From positions 1 to 64,000 of the forward strand of contig NZ_LDTZ01000020.1 of NCBI RefSeq assembly GCF_001186365.1: a stretch of DNA of 64,000 bases. The letters are read 5' to 3'. The stretch's first letter is position 1. Every line of letters starts with the position of its first letter. This DNA comes from Gordonia jacobaea (GTDB lineage: Bacteria > Actinomycetota > Actinomycetes > Mycobacteriales > Mycobacteriaceae). Positions 9,164 to 18,690 of this stretch are shown in pieces. The notes under the pieces are model-generated. The model was given only the letters and a program-made list of their open reading frames with translations, made no database searches and was not told the origin of the DNA. The position numbers and the translations under genes were made by a program.

Positions 9164-10505
9164 CGGCGTCTCCGGACTCGGTGATGACGAGGTGGACGGT
9201 CGCGGGCACGCGGCGCCTGACCTGCGTCACCGTTGCGGTCACCGTCGGAGCAGCGACAGCGAAAGTGGCGTCGGCAAGCGGCAATTCGACGCTGTCACCG
9301 ACCTGCGGCAGTCCGCCCGACGTCGAGATCACGAGTCCGCTCAGGGTCTCGTAGTCGCCTTCGGCCACCTCGTGTCCGATCACTCGCGACACCTCGTCGA
9401 GGTGCGTGTCGCCACGTGCGAGCCAGCCGTCGTCCGTCAGCTCGATCGGTTCCGACGACGTCGTATCGTGCTCGTCGTCGATCTCGCCGGTGATCTCCTC
9501 GGCGATGTCTTCGACGGTGATGATGCCCGCGATTCCGCCGTATTCGTCGATCACGACAGCCATCTCGTCATCTGAGCTGGTGTCGAGGCGTTCGAGCACC
9601 GCCGGAAGCGGCAGCGTGGTGGGCACGATCGCGGCGGGACGCGCGAGATCGGCTGCGGTAAGGCTCGTTTCGTCGAGTCGTTCGAGCAGATCGTGCAGGT
9701 GCACGATCCCGACGACGTCGTCGGGGTTCGTTCCCACGACGGGATATCGCGTGTGCCCCACCGCCATCAGGTCGCGAACCTCCGACAGCGAGGTATCTGC
9801 TGCGACGAAGTCGACGAGGGGCCGGGGCACCATCGCGTGCTCCGCTGTGCGAGTGGGAAAGTCGAGGACACGATCGAGGAGCGTCGACAGTTCGGCAGGC
9901 AACTCCCCGACCTCGCGCGACTCGGCGACGATGTGCTCGAGGTCGCGCGGCGACGCGGAGTGCTCGACGTCGTGCACCGGCTCGATGCGCAGCGCTTTGA
10001 GCAGAAGGTTCGACGCGGCGTCGAACAGCGAGATGACCGGACCGAACACCTTCAGGTAGATCGACGTCGAGAGTGCGAGTCGACGCGCAACCGGCTCGGG
10101 GCGCGCGATCGAGAGGTTCTTGGGGAACAGTTCGCCGAACACCATCTGCACGACCGTCGAGAACAGCACGGCGAGCACGGTGCCGATGGCCACGCCAACG
10201 GCTACCGGGATGCCGACGTCGCCCAACAGTTCGCCGACGCCACTGCCGATCAGCGGCTCGGCGACGTAGCCGACGAGTAGTCCGGTCACGGTGATGCCGA
10301 GCTGTGCACCCGAGAGCATGAACGAGGTTCTGCGTGTCACCGAGAGTGCGCGGGCTGCCGCGGCGTCGCCGTCTGCGGCGCGGGCCTTGAGTCGCGACCG
10401 GTCGACGGCCATGTACGCGAACTCCTGCGCCACGAAGTAGCCGGTCAACGCGGTGATGGCGAAGACGACGAGAATTCCGATCACGATTCCGAGGAGGATC
10501 ATCAT
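9156..10505 (-). CDS. CNNM/CorC-type membrane protein with CBS and CorC_HlyC domains
   Basis: A 449-residue paralogue of the next gene. The DUF21 membrane domain occupies roughly residues 1-200 (GAQLGITVTGLLVGYVAEPL, FGELFPKNLSIARPE). Two CBS motifs follow (RYPVVG...VGIVHLHDLL and MAVVIDEYGGIAGIITVEDIAEEI), then a C-terminal CorC_HlyC transporter-associated domain. The start is ATG 10505 with GAGGTGA upstream. The MAVVIDEYGG...VTVEDI arrangement is typical of CorC proteins. The transported ion is not settled by sequence. Confidence 0.9.
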   Translation of the reverse strand: MMILLGIVIGILVVFAITALTGYFVAQEFAYMAVDRSRLKARAADGDAAAARALSVTRRTSFMLSGAQLGITVTGLLVGYVAEPLIGSGVGELLGDVGIPVAVGVAIGTVLAVLFSTVVQMVFGELFPKNLSIARPEPVARRLALSTSIYLKVFGPVISLFDAASNLLLKALRIEPVHDVEHSASPRDLEHIVAESREVGELPAELSTLLDRVLDFPTRTAEHAMVPRPLVDFVAADTSLSEVRDLMAVGHTRYPVVGTNPDDVVGIVHLHDLLERLDETSLTAADLARPAAIVPTTLPLPAVLERLDTSSDDEMAVVIDEYGGIAGIITVEDIAEEITGEIDDEHDTTSSEPIELTDDGWLARGDTHLDEVSRVIGHEVAEGDYETLSGLVISTSGGLPQVGDSVELPLADATFAVAAPTVTATVTQVRRRVPATVHLVITESGDADE

Positions 10506-10794
10506 GCGATCACCTCGTCGCGGACCGTCGGAACATGAACCGACGTGTCAGGAGTTGTGAATGCCCCCGAGTGGGGGCTGGATCGTCGAGGTTTCCGTTT
10601 TTTGCGCCGAGCGCGGTTCATCGTGTCTTTCTGTCGGGAGGATTCGAAGCTGGAACGTCAGAGTTCAGGATACGTCAATGTCAACGAAACGGACATCGCG
10701 ATGGTTCCCGGTCTGCAGGACCGTCCTCGAGGCCGAGCCCCAATCCCACTTCGGTCTCCTACAGTCGCGGCGCTGCAGCGTTAACGTTTGTGTC

Positions 10795-11973
10795 GTGGCG
10801 TCGCGTGAAATCGACAACCAGATCGCCGAACTCGGTGGACTTCTACAGGCTCAGGTGGATGACCTTGCCCTACTCATCGTTGCCGCGATCCACGCTGAGG
10901 TCGAGTTCTATCACGCAGACAACGCCGTTTCCGGCGACTCGCTGTTTGCTTCCGCCCGCGACAATTTGAGTCACGTTTTCCGCTCGCTGGAAGGCACCAC
11001 GGGGCCCGATCTGTCGTCGGCCGTCGAGATCGGTCGGCTCCGGGCGGAGCAGGGGGTGCCGTTGGCGTCCGTGATGGACAGTTTCCGAATTGCCGCTCAC
11101 CAGATTTGGCAATCCCTGAGTGGAGCGATCGCAGGTATGTCAGCCGACGCAGCCTTGGCACTTGCTGCGACCGAGAAGATCTGGTCTGCCCAGGACTCCT
11201 ACACGGAAGCGATGTCGGGGGCATATCGCGATCACGCAACAGCCCGTGCGATCGACGACGAAGCAGAACGCGCTGCGCTGGTCGAGGCGCTGCTCGAGGG
11301 ACACCACCTCGCGGATTACACACGCTGGGACATCGCGCGCATGCTGGCGATCCCGGCGCAGGGACCGTATGTCGTCGTCGCGGCGCAACCGCCGATGCCG
11401 GGCCGGATGCCGCTACCCGATATTGCCGGACGTCTGCGAACGGTCGACGTCTACTCGGCGTGGAGGCTGCTGCCGGACGTACACATCGGGCTGGTGCACG
11501 TCGGCTCGCGGAACGCATATCGCAAGGTTGTCGAACTACTCGGTCGGGTGGCGAACACCCCGGTGGGGGTGAGCCCACAGTTCGACGATCTCACCGACAC
11601 CGCCGTCAGCATGCGCTACGCACGGCTGGCCATGCAGTCAGTTCCCTCGGGAATGCTGGTCAAGGAGTTCGACGACTCGGTGCTCGGTGTTGCTGCGGTC
11701 AGCGCACCGGATGTGACGCGCAAGATCGCCGAGGTGGTCCTGGGCAAGTACGACTCGCTTCAGGACGCCGACAAGGAGTTGTTGGCAGCCACGTTCCGCG
11801 CATGGATGCTCGCCAACGGCTCTGTTGATGACGCGGCGGAAGCGCTCTCGTGTCATCCGAACACGGTCCGTTATCGTCTGCGCCGGATCGAGCAGGTGAC
11901 GCAGAGATCTCTTCGCGTGCCAAAGGAATTGACGGAGTTGTGTCTGGCATTCGAAATTGCGGACCGACTCTGA
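10795..11973 (+). CDS. PucR/CdaR-type transcriptional regulator
   Basis: A 392-residue regulator. The N-terminal half has an RsbRD-like sensor domain (GRLRAEQGVPLASVMDSFRIAAHQIW), the middle a GGDEF-related module, and the C-terminus a PucR helix-turn-helix (AAEALSCHPNTVRYRLRRIEQVT, about residues 345-370). Such proteins activate catabolic or stress genes; the ligand is unknown. GTG 10795 is the best start because upstream sequence in the same frame looks non-coding; no strong ribosome site is visible, so the transcript may be leaderless. It stands alone, divergent from the CNNM pair. Confidence 0.85.
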   Translation: MASREIDNQIAELGGLLQAQVDDLALLIVAAIHAEVEFYHADNAVSGDSLFASARDNLSHVFRSLEGTTGPDLSSAVEIGRLRAEQGVPLASVMDSFRIAAHQIWQSLSGAIAGMSADAALALAATEKIWSAQDSYTEAMSGAYRDHATARAIDDEAERAALVEALLEGHHLADYTRWDIARMLAIPAQGPYVVVAAQPPMPGRMPLPDIAGRLRTVDVYSAWRLLPDVHIGLVHVGSRNAYRKVVELLGRVANTPVGVSPQFDDLTDTAVSMRYARLAMQSVPSGMLVKEFDDSVLGVAAVSAPDVTRKIAEVVLGKYDSLQDADKELLAATFRAWMLANGSVDDAAEALSCHPNTVRYRLRRIEQVTQRSLRVPKELTELCLAFEIADRL

Positions 11974-12402
11974 TACGAGCGGTCGTGTCGAGAAGTCGCG
12001 GGCACGATCGAGGCGTGCCCACGCGGCGCGGACAGCTGCATCTTCCGTTGTGGCTGAAGACAATATAGATCCAGGGATTTCGGATTCGCGGACGTATACG
12101 ACGCTGGATGGCGGTCGTTAGCATTCTGTGGCAGCCGACGCTCCGCGTGCGTGCACTTGGCTGCTGAGACAAAGCCGCCGCGCTGACAAATCGAGAACTC
12201 TGTTTCGGTCTTGCGCTACGAACATTTTCACGACCCGCGGAAGGCACGATTGAAAGTGACTGCTGCTGCAGTGGTATTGGCTCCGCTGGCGGTGATGATC
12301 TTGCCATTCGCTCTTGACTGGTACCACCGAACCGTCGTAGGGGAAACCCTCGACACGATCGATTCAAGAAGTGCGATCTGCACTACGGAAAGGCTGTCGA
12401 TC
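11974..12402. other. Intergenic region without a clear gene
   Basis: A 429-bp gap of lower GC than its surroundings. A plus-strand frame from 12211 reads into the next gene and would add a basic stretch plus one hydrophobic helix, so the following gene may start earlier. Otherwise I see no RNA gene or convincing hairpin. Confidence 0.5.
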
Positions 12403-12630
12403 ATGGATGCACAGTCGGAGAATCCGTCCACCCTGCAAGCGAGAGTGTTCCTGGGCGAGTTCGAAATGCTTGCCGCAGCGTTGATCAAGCAACTCGACGC
12501 CGTCGATGTGCCGGCGAGCGAGAGGCGGGCACTGCTCACCGAGCTGTTCAACGTGCGCGCTCAGATAAACCGGCTTCAGGCGGCGTACCACTTCCCTGTC
12601 GACGACCGGCCCGCGAAGTCACCGCAGTAG
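12403..12630 (+). CDS. Small hypothetical helical protein
   Basis: A 75-residue acidic helical protein starting at ATG 12403, with GGAAAGG about 8 nt upstream. The core EFEMLAAALIKQLDAVDVPASERRALLTELFNVRAQINRL looks like two amphipathic helices. An alternative start at 12211 would give 139 residues with an N-terminal membrane helix (AAAVVLAPLAVMILPFAL). I do not recognise a family. It precedes two other small helical proteins and may share a stress-related context with them. Confidence 0.45.
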   Translation: MDAQSENPSTLQARVFLGEFEMLAAALIKQLDAVDVPASERRALLTELFNVRAQINRLQAAYHFPVDDRPAKSPQ

Positions 12631-12904
12631 GAGCAGATACTTGTCGGCCGACTCGGCCCCAAGCAAGATACCCGCTTGGTCGGCAATGGGTGATATGAGC
12701 CGATCGTCGGCATGTGATTTGTATTGGCGGACAAGGGAATCTGATGATCTTTAGGACCTTTGACCTACCGCGACAAAGTCCGACGAGCGTAGTTTCACTA
12801 GTGCATGGGAGTTACGCACTCACCGACGACAGCAACCGACGATCGAGAACCCGGATCGGGGTTCGATCGAGTTTTGACCAACCTGCGAAGTCGAAAGGTA
12901 AGAC

Positions 12905-13402
12905 ATGTCAACGAATTCAGAATCTACAACTGCCAGCGAGGTCAACAGTGACACGTTGGTTGATGTACGCCTGGACGACCTGCGAAATTTCATCAACAGA
13001 TTTCTCGACTCCGTGGCCTCAGCCGAGAGGGAGAATCATGAGCAGGTGCAAGCCCGCATTGCCGAGGCCGCCGAAGCAACCGAGAGGGTAGCCGGGGACC
13101 TGAAGGTGAAGAGTGATGCGGCCACCGCCGCGGTGACCTCGCATTGGCAGTCATTCACAGATGCATTGTCGGCCAAGAAGGCTGAGGTTGACGCGCAGAT
13201 CACCGAGCGCGCTCAGGAGCGTGACGTCCGCCGTGCGCAGGAGGCTGCGGATAAAGCCGAACGCATTGCCGACGACTCGGTGAGCGTTGCACGGATCGCG
13301 ATTCAGAACGCATGGGTGGCCGTACTCGACGCCATCGACGCCGCGCTCTATGCCAAAGATCTCACGGACCCATCAGCCACCCCGGTGGGCAAGGACGCCT
13401 GA
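12905..13402 (+). CDS. Predicted coiled-coil protein, phasin- or apolipoprotein-like
   Basis: A 165-residue, Ala/Glu/Lys-rich protein predicted to be helical almost throughout (residues 20-140: long heptad-like runs such as EAAEATERVAGDLKVKSDAATAAV and AQERDVRRAQEAADKAERIADD). There is no signal peptide. ATG 12905 has GAAAGG upstream. The composition resembles phasins, heparin-binding or granule-associated actinobacterial proteins, but no specific motif is present. It lies 19 bp upstream of a small membrane protein in the same direction, so they probably form an operon. Confidence 0.7.
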   Translation: MSTNSESTTASEVNSDTLVDVRLDDLRNFINRFLDSVASAERENHEQVQARIAEAAEATERVAGDLKVKSDAATAAVTSHWQSFTDALSAKKAEVDAQITERAQERDVRRAQEAADKAERIADDSVSVARIAIQNAWVAVLDAIDAALYAKDLTDPSATPVGKDA

Positions 13403-13421
13403 GGATTCCTGGAAGGACATC

Positions 13422-13658
13422 ATGAGTATGAATAGAATTGTCATCGCTGCCGTGGGTATCGCACTCGTGGTCGGCGCGGTGATCTTCAACAGCAAGCGGC
13501 GCACGGTCGATGCGACCACCATGGAGATCCAGGACGCGATGAGCGGACTCGACCCGGTGTCGCGGGCGGCAGTGATCGCCCGATTGGCCGCTGACAAAAA
13601 AGCACAGTGGGACGACAAGACAAAACTGGACGAAGAGACACAGCTGGACGAGAAGTAG
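13422..13658 (+). CDS. Small single-pass membrane protein
   Basis: A 78-residue protein starting at ATG 13422, with GGAAGG 5 nt upstream. Residues 5-22 (IVIAAVGIALVVGAVIF) form one transmembrane helix, followed by SKRR, which suggests an N-out, C-in topology. The C-terminal half is charged and ends in a short imperfect repeat (KLDEETQLDEK). No family is recognised. It follows the coiled-coil gene closely. Confidence 0.65.
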   Translation: MSMNRIVIAAVGIALVVGAVIFNSKRRTVDATTMEIQDAMSGLDPVSRAAVIARLAADKKAQWDDKTKLDEETQLDEK

Positions 13659-13708
13659 CGACCGACGGGAAGCACCGACTGCGTACGGAGTGATATCGAT
13701 ATGCACCA

Positions 13709-14596
13709 GTGAGTGAGCAGCGCGAGCGGACGGATCGCGAGCGGATCGATCCACAGAGTCGATTCGCGGAGCGCCGTCGTCGACTTCATGAGGCCCGGTC
13801 GGGTCGGATCACGACCGCGATCGCTGATCGATTCACCGAGATCGACGGCGGTACCGCGGGCACCCTCGTGTCGGTCGAGCTGTTCACCACGGTGATCCCG
13901 TTGATCATCCTCGGATTCGGATACTTTTCCGGGTTCGCCTCCAACGCCAGCCCGGGAACGGTGTTCATCCGGGAAACCGGGCTACATCACCCGCTCGACG
14001 ACCAGGTGCGCGAGGCCTTCGGTAACTCCGCAGGATTGCGATCGAGTTGGACCATATTCGGCGTCGCGGGTTTCCTGGTCTGGGGAATCCCCATGTCGAT
14101 CACCATCGCCGCCATCTTCGGAAAGGCGTGGCGTCGGGAACAATTCGGAATCGGCCAACGTCTCCTCCGCGGCGCCATCTGGTTCCTGCTGTACCTCGTG
14201 ATGCTCGCTACGCGCGAATGGCTGACCTACACCGTCGGCACCGGCACGACCACGCACGCGCTGATGTTCGTCGTCGGGCTGCTACCGGTGTGGATCTTCT
14301 GGTCGCTGACCCCACCGCTCTTGGTCCGCGACGGGGGTCGAGGTCTGCGCTATCTTCTCCTGGCCGGGTTAGCCGGGGTTGCCGTCGATGGTGTCGTCCT
14401 GCCACTCGCCTCGCGAGTAGCGTTTCCGGCACTGCTTTCCGGCTGGAACGGATTCGGCCCGATCGGGGTCGCCATGACGCTGATCCTGTGGTGCGGGGTG
14501 ATCGGTGTCGGATGGGTGGTCATCGCATGCGTCGGTGCAGTCTTCTGGGAACGCATCACGCCGGAACACACGGTCCTCGAGTCGCAAACGGCCTGA
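13709..14596 (+). CDS. YihY-like multi-pass membrane protein
   Basis: A 295-residue protein with a charged N-terminus (about 60 residues) and five or six membrane helices (around 60-80, 115-140, 160-180, 185-200, 215-240 and 250-280). The pattern, with FTEIDGGTAGTLVSVELFTTVIPLIIL and the final segment before the C-terminus, resembles the YihY/UPF0761 family, once misannotated as RNase BN. The function is unknown. It starts at GTG 13709. It is convergent with tgt. Confidence 0.7.
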   Translation: MSEQRERTDRERIDPQSRFAERRRRLHEARSGRITTAIADRFTEIDGGTAGTLVSVELFTTVIPLIILGFGYFSGFASNASPGTVFIRETGLHHPLDDQVREAFGNSAGLRSSWTIFGVAGFLVWGIPMSITIAAIFGKAWRREQFGIGQRLLRGAIWFLLYLVMLATREWLTYTVGTGTTTHALMFVVGLLPVWIFWSLTPPLLVRDGGRGLRYLLLAGLAGVAVDGVVLPLASRVAFPALLSGWNGFGPIGVAMTLILWCGVIGVGWVVIACVGAVFWERITPEHTVLESQTA

Positions 14597-14616
14597 TCAC
14601 CTAGCCATCGCGCAGC

Positions 14617-15915
14617 TCAGTCGTTGCGATTCCCCGCGTAGTACCGGCCGAGGAATTCGTCGCGGTAGGCGTAGTAGTCGCCGGACTCGATGGCTCTGCG
14701 CGCGCCGTCGACCATCTGCACGACGAAGGCGACGTTGTGCAGTGTCGCCAGCGTCGCGCCGAGCCCCTCCTTCGCCTTGAACAGGTGGTGCAGGTAGGCG
14801 CGCGAGTACTGCGAGGTGTAGTTGGTGACCTCGGGATCGAGCGATCGGAAGTCGCTGCGGTATCGCGCGTTGGTGATGTTGTAGCGGCCGTCGAGCGAGT
14901 AGATGGCGCCGTTGCGCGCGACCCGCGTCGGCGAGACGCAATCGAACGTATCGGCGCCGTTCTCGATCGCGGTGAAGATGTCGTCGGGTTCACTGATGCC
15001 CAGTAGATGCTTCGGCTTGTCTTCTGGCAGTTCGGAATTCACCCAGCCGACGATCGTGCCGAGATTGGCCTTCTCCAAAGCGCCACCGATTCCGAAGCCG
15101 CCGAAGCCCTTTCCGCCGGAATCCTGGTCGCGCCGCGAGAGTTCGGTCAGGTCGCGGGCCGCCTTACGTCGCAGGTCCTCGTACTGAGCGCCCTGCAGCA
15201 CACCCCACAGCGACTGCTGAGGTCGATGGCCACGCTCGACGGAAAGCCGATTGTGTTCTGCCAGACAGCGAATCGCCCACTGCCGAGTGCGTTCCAGCGA
15301 ATTTTCCTGGTAGCCACGGGTGTTCATCAGCGTGGTCAGCTCGTCGAACGCGAAGATGATGTCGGCACCGAGTTGGTGCTGGATCTGCATCGACAGTTCG
15401 GGCGTGAACCGATGCGACGACCCGTCGAGATGCGATTTGAAGGTGACGCCGTCGTCGTCGACGCGGGAAAGTCGTTCGCGCCCTTCGGCGATCTTCTCGT
15501 CGTCCTGCTCGCCGGTCACGTCCATCGAGATGACCTTCTTGAAACCTGTGCCGAGCGACATGACCTGGAACCCGCCGCTGTCGGTATAGGTGGGACCCGA
15601 CCAGTTCATGAAGGCGCCGAGGCCGCCCGCGGCGTCGACGATCTCGGGTCCCGGCTGCAGATAGAGGTGATAGGCGTTTGCGAGCACGGCCTGCGCGCCG
15701 AGCGCGGCGACCGCCTCGGGTAGGACCGTCTTGACCGTCGCCTTGGTTCCGACCGGCACGAATGCGGGTGTGTGGATCTCGCCGTGCGGCGTCGTGATGA
15801 CTCCGGTGCGGCCGAGCGAACCGTCGAGTCGCGTGCCCACCGCGTAGGAATGGTCGGGACGCAGGTGCAGACCGGTCGGGTTGGTGTCGGGAGCGTCGAT
15901 GTCGGGCGGGGTCAC
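14617..15915 (-). CDS. tgt: Queuine tRNA-ribosyltransferase, zinc site lost
   Basis: A 432-residue Tgt, which swaps guanine 34 of GUN-anticodon tRNAs for queuine or preQ1. The nucleophile region is DTFDCVSPTRVARNG, the substrate-binding loop SGPTYTDSGGFQVMSLG, and the usual GIGGAL and SRAYLHHL segments are present. Unusually, the zinc motif just before SRAYLHHL, normally CxCxxC, reads VTNYTS, so all three cysteine ligands are missing while the later His (TLHN) is kept. I start it at GTG 15915; ATG/GTG starts up to 15951 are possible. GluQ-RS nearby supports a queuosine role. Confidence 0.88.
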   Translation of the reverse strand: MTPPDIDAPDTNPTGLHLRPDHSYAVGTRLDGSLGRTGVITTPHGEIHTPAFVPVGTKATVKTVLPEAVAALGAQAVLANAYHLYLQPGPEIVDAAGGLGAFMNWSGPTYTDSGGFQVMSLGTGFKKVISMDVTGEQDDEKIAEGRERLSRVDDDGVTFKSHLDGSSHRFTPELSMQIQHQLGADIIFAFDELTTLMNTRGYQENSLERTRQWAIRCLAEHNRLSVERGHRPQQSLWGVLQGAQYEDLRRKAARDLTELSRRDQDSGGKGFGGFGIGGALEKANLGTIVGWVNSELPEDKPKHLLGISEPDDIFTAIENGADTFDCVSPTRVARNGAIYSLDGRYNITNARYRSDFRSLDPEVTNYTSQYSRAYLHHLFKAKEGLGATLATLHNVAFVVQMVDGARRAIESGDYYAYRDEFLGRYYAGNRND

Positions 15916-16006
15916 CGACCGATCTTCGCAGGTCGAGCGGCCTGAGCTCAAACCAGCTTCCGACGAGGCGTGCTGACGCGAAGCGCGGATTCGCTACGGT
16001 GAGTCC

Positions 16007-16459
16007 ATGACGCGCGGAACGAACCTCAAGGTACCCACCCGTATCGTGCTGGCCTGCTGCGGCGCCCTCGGAGCTGCGTCTCTGGTGCTGACCGGCTGTG
16101 GCACCGAACAACAAGCCGACACGTCGAGCACAGCGGCGACGCAGGCGAGCAGTTCGACGAGCCCCGTCGTGGTCGGCGGCCCCCGCCCCGGAACACCGAC
16201 CACCTCCCTACCCCCCGAGACCGCCGCAGGCACCAAGGAGTGCGACAAGATCTCCGGACCCGACGGCGCGCTGACCGTACAGATTCTCGCCGGCGACGTG
16301 AGTTGTGCCGACGCCATGACGCTCGCCAAGTCGTACGGACCCAAGATTTCCAGTGGTGAGCCGCAGGACGTCGACGGCTGGTCGTGTGCCCCGGCTACCG
16401 GAAACGGCCTGCTCGCCGCGTGCGAGAAGGGCTCGGACAGAGTTGGCTTCGCGCCGTAG
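16007..16459 (+). CDS. Putative lipoprotein
   Basis: A 150-residue protein with a lipoprotein signal peptide: basic start, hydrophobic core (IVLACCGALGAASLVL) and lipobox LTGC with the acylated cysteine at residue 31. A Ser/Thr/Pro-rich linker (to about residue 75) is followed by a small domain with four cysteines (KECDK, VSCADA, WSCAPA, AACEKG) that could form two disulfides. The family is not recognised; the pattern is common among short mycobacterial envelope lipoproteins. It is convergent with nothing and precedes the MerR gene by about 50 bp. Confidence 0.8.
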   Translation: MTRGTNLKVPTRIVLACCGALGAASLVLTGCGTEQQADTSSTAATQASSSTSPVVVGGPRPGTPTTSLPPETAAGTKECDKISGPDGALTVQILAGDVSCADAMTLAKSYGPKISSGEPQDVDGWSCAPATGNGLLAACEKGSDRVGFAP

Positions 16460-16510
16460 GGCCCCCGCCGACTTGACCCTCACGCGACGTCAGGCAGCAG
16501 AGTCATCGGC

Positions 16511-17293
16511 GTGAGCGAAGGAAATGCCCCGTCGTCGGGCGACCTCACCGTCGGTGTGGTCGCCGGTCTCGTCGGTGTCAGTGTGCGGACGTTGCACCAT
16601 TACGACCAGATCGGTCTGGTCACCCCGACGGGCCGCACGCCCGCGGGATATCGCGTGTACGACGACGGTGACGTCGAGCGCCTGCACCAGGTGCTGACCT
16701 ACCGGGAGTTGGGCTTTCCACTCGAGCAGATCGCGACCCTGCTCGACGATCCGCACGCAGATGCGCTGGGCCACTTGACCACCCAGCGCGATCTGCTCAA
16801 TGAGCGGATCGCTCGCTTGCACCGGATGGTTGCAGCAGTGGAGGACATGATGGACGCGAAGAAGTCAGGGATTCAATTGTCAGCCGCCGAACAGAGCGAG
16901 ATCTTCGGCGACGATTGGCTACCCGAGGAGTACTCAGCCGAGGCGCAGCAGCGCTGGGGTGAGACCGAGCAGTGGACGCAGAGCCAGCAGCGAACGGCGC
17001 AGTTCAGCAAGGACGACTGGCGCCAGATCAAAGCCGACGCCGACGCCTTCGAGGCACGCCTCGCCGACGCGTTGGGGCGCGGCGTCGAACCCGGTTCTGC
17101 CGAGGCCGACGACCTCGCCGAGCAACATCGGGCGAGTATCGAGAAGTTCTACGACTGCAGCTATGAGATGCAGGTCTGTCTCGGCGACATGTACGTCGCC
17201 GATCCGCGGTTCGCCAAGCACTACGACGACGTCGCGCCTGGTCTCGCGGTGTTTTTGCGCGACGTGATCCGCGCGAACGCCGACGGTAAGTAG
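16511..17293 (+). CDS. MerR-family regulator with TipAS domain (TipAL-like)
   Basis: A 260-residue activator. Residues 12-80 are a MerR winged helix (VGVVAGLVGVSVRTLHHYDQIGLV...GYRVYDDGDVERLHQVLTYRELGFPL), then a coiled-coil dimerisation helix, then a TipAS antibiotic-recognition domain from about residue 115 (EIFGDDWLPEEY...AQQRWGET...FYDCSYEMQVCLGDMYVADPRF). TipAL proteins bind thiopeptides covalently through a cysteine in this domain; C217 (FYDCSYEM) and C223 (VQVCLG region) are candidates. It starts at GTG 16511 and is convergent with murF. Confidence 0.9.
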   Translation: MSEGNAPSSGDLTVGVVAGLVGVSVRTLHHYDQIGLVTPTGRTPAGYRVYDDGDVERLHQVLTYRELGFPLEQIATLLDDPHADALGHLTTQRDLLNERIARLHRMVAAVEDMMDAKKSGIQLSAAEQSEIFGDDWLPEEYSAEAQQRWGETEQWTQSQQRTAQFSKDDWRQIKADADAFEARLADALGRGVEPGSAEADDLAEQHRASIEKFYDCSYEMQVCLGDMYVADPRFAKHYDDVAPGLAVFLRDVIRANADGK

Positions 17294-17294
17294 C

Positions 17295-18605
17295 TCAGCC
17301 CAGTTTCTCGGCTACCCGCTCGAGCGCGGCGACGCGGCTGCCCTTGACCAGCACCGCGTCGCCGTTGCCGAGTCCGGCGAGTGCCGCGACGGCGGCGTCG
17401 ATGTCGGCGACATGGGTGGCTGTCGAGCCGTAGAAGGGCTCGTCGACGGCTATCACCGCGATGCCGAGCGACTCTGCCTGGAGCGCGATCGCCTCGTGCT
17501 CGGCAGCTGAGTCGTGTCCGAGTTCTGCCATCGTTCCCAGCACGGCGAAGCGTCGTCGAGCATCAAGGGCCGCCAGGGAGCGCAGCGCGGCCGACATCGA
17601 CGTCGGGTTGGCGTTGTAGGCGTCGTTGAGCACGACGACGCCGTCTGCCGTGGTGGAGAGTTCCATGCGCAGGCCCGACAGCGCGGCCCCGAGGAACCCG
17701 GCGGGCATCGACTCGACGGGTACGCCGAGTCCGCCCGCGGCCGCCGCGGCGGCGAGCGCGTTGGACACCTGATGCTCGCCGCGCGCCGCGAGCGACACCT
17801 GCGTGCTGCCCCACGGCGTGTGCAGGCGGAACGATGCACGGAGCTGATCGTCGACGACGATGTCGGTGGCCACGACGTCGGCCGAGGGAGTGAGTCCGTA
17901 GGTCAGCACCTGGGCGGACGTGCGGGATGCCATTGCCGCGACGCGCTCGTGGTCGGCGTTGAGCACGGCGATGCCGTCGGCCGGAAGTGCTTCGACCAGT
18001 TCGCCTTTCGCACGTGCGACGGCCTCGATGCTGCCGAAGAGTTCGAGGTGTACACCCTCGACCCGGGTGATGATGCCGACGGTCGGGCGCGCGATCGAGC
18101 ACAGCAGCTCGATGTGCCCGACCCCGCGCGCACCCATCTCGACGACTGCTGCCTCGGTGTCGTCTGGGGCGTTGAAGAGCGTCAGCGGGAGGCCGAGTTC
18201 GTTGTTGAACGACTTCTCGCTCGCGGCTGTGCGGAACGTGGTGGAGAGCAGTCCGGCCAGCAGATCCTTGGTCGACGTCTTGCCCACCGACCCCGTGATC
18301 CCGACCACTCGCTCGGGAAGTCGACGCCGAGCTGCGCGGCCGAGGTCGGCGAGTGCGAGCGCGGTGTCGTCGACGGTGATGGCCGGAGCGTCGACGCCAT
18401 CGACAGGACCGGTCGCGGTGAGGTAGGCGCCCGCGCCCGCCGACACCGCGCCCTTGATGAAGTCGTGTCCGTCGCGAGCAGCGACGATCGGGACAAACAG
18501 TTGCCCGGACCGCACCGCGCGCGAGTCGATCGTCGCGCCGTCGACCGTCACGTCGTTTCCGACGAGTTGACCGCCAACCGCGTCCGCCAGCTCAGTTGCC
18601 TGCAT
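17295..18605 (-). CDS. murF: MurF-type UDP-MurNAc-tripeptide:D-Ala-D-Ala ligase
   Basis: A 436-residue Mur ligase. The ATP loop is GITGSVGKTSTKDLL, followed by NNELGLPLTLF, VEMGARGVGHIELL and the MurF-diagnostic LNDAYNANPTSMSAAL, ending in GDAVLVKGSR. It adds D-Ala-D-Ala to UDP-MurNAc-tripeptide in cell-wall precursor synthesis. I use ATG 18605, 7 nt after GAGG, rather than GTG 18611. It is divergent from ddl across 85 bp, so the enzymes that make and attach the dipeptide sit together, outside the usual dcw cluster. It may be a second copy. Confidence 0.88.
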   Translation of the reverse strand: MQATELADAVGGQLVGNDVTVDGATIDSRAVRSGQLFVPIVAARDGHDFIKGAVSAGAGAYLTATGPVDGVDAPAITVDDTALALADLGRAARRRLPERVVGITGSVGKTSTKDLLAGLLSTTFRTAASEKSFNNELGLPLTLFNAPDDTEAAVVEMGARGVGHIELLCSIARPTVGIITRVEGVHLELFGSIEAVARAKGELVEALPADGIAVLNADHERVAAMASRTSAQVLTYGLTPSADVVATDIVVDDQLRASFRLHTPWGSTQVSLAARGEHQVSNALAAAAAAGGLGVPVESMPAGFLGAALSGLRMELSTTADGVVVLNDAYNANPTSMSAALRSLAALDARRRFAVLGTMAELGHDSAAEHEAIALQAESLGIAVIAVDEPFYGSTATHVADIDAAVAALAGLGNGDAVLVKGSRVAALERVAEKLG

Positions 18606-18690
18606 GTGCACGCCTCAACGCTAGAGGAACGCGCGAAACACCCCGCACGCCGGGGAGAGCGCGGGGGAGCGTCGACGTATCGTGTGACCC

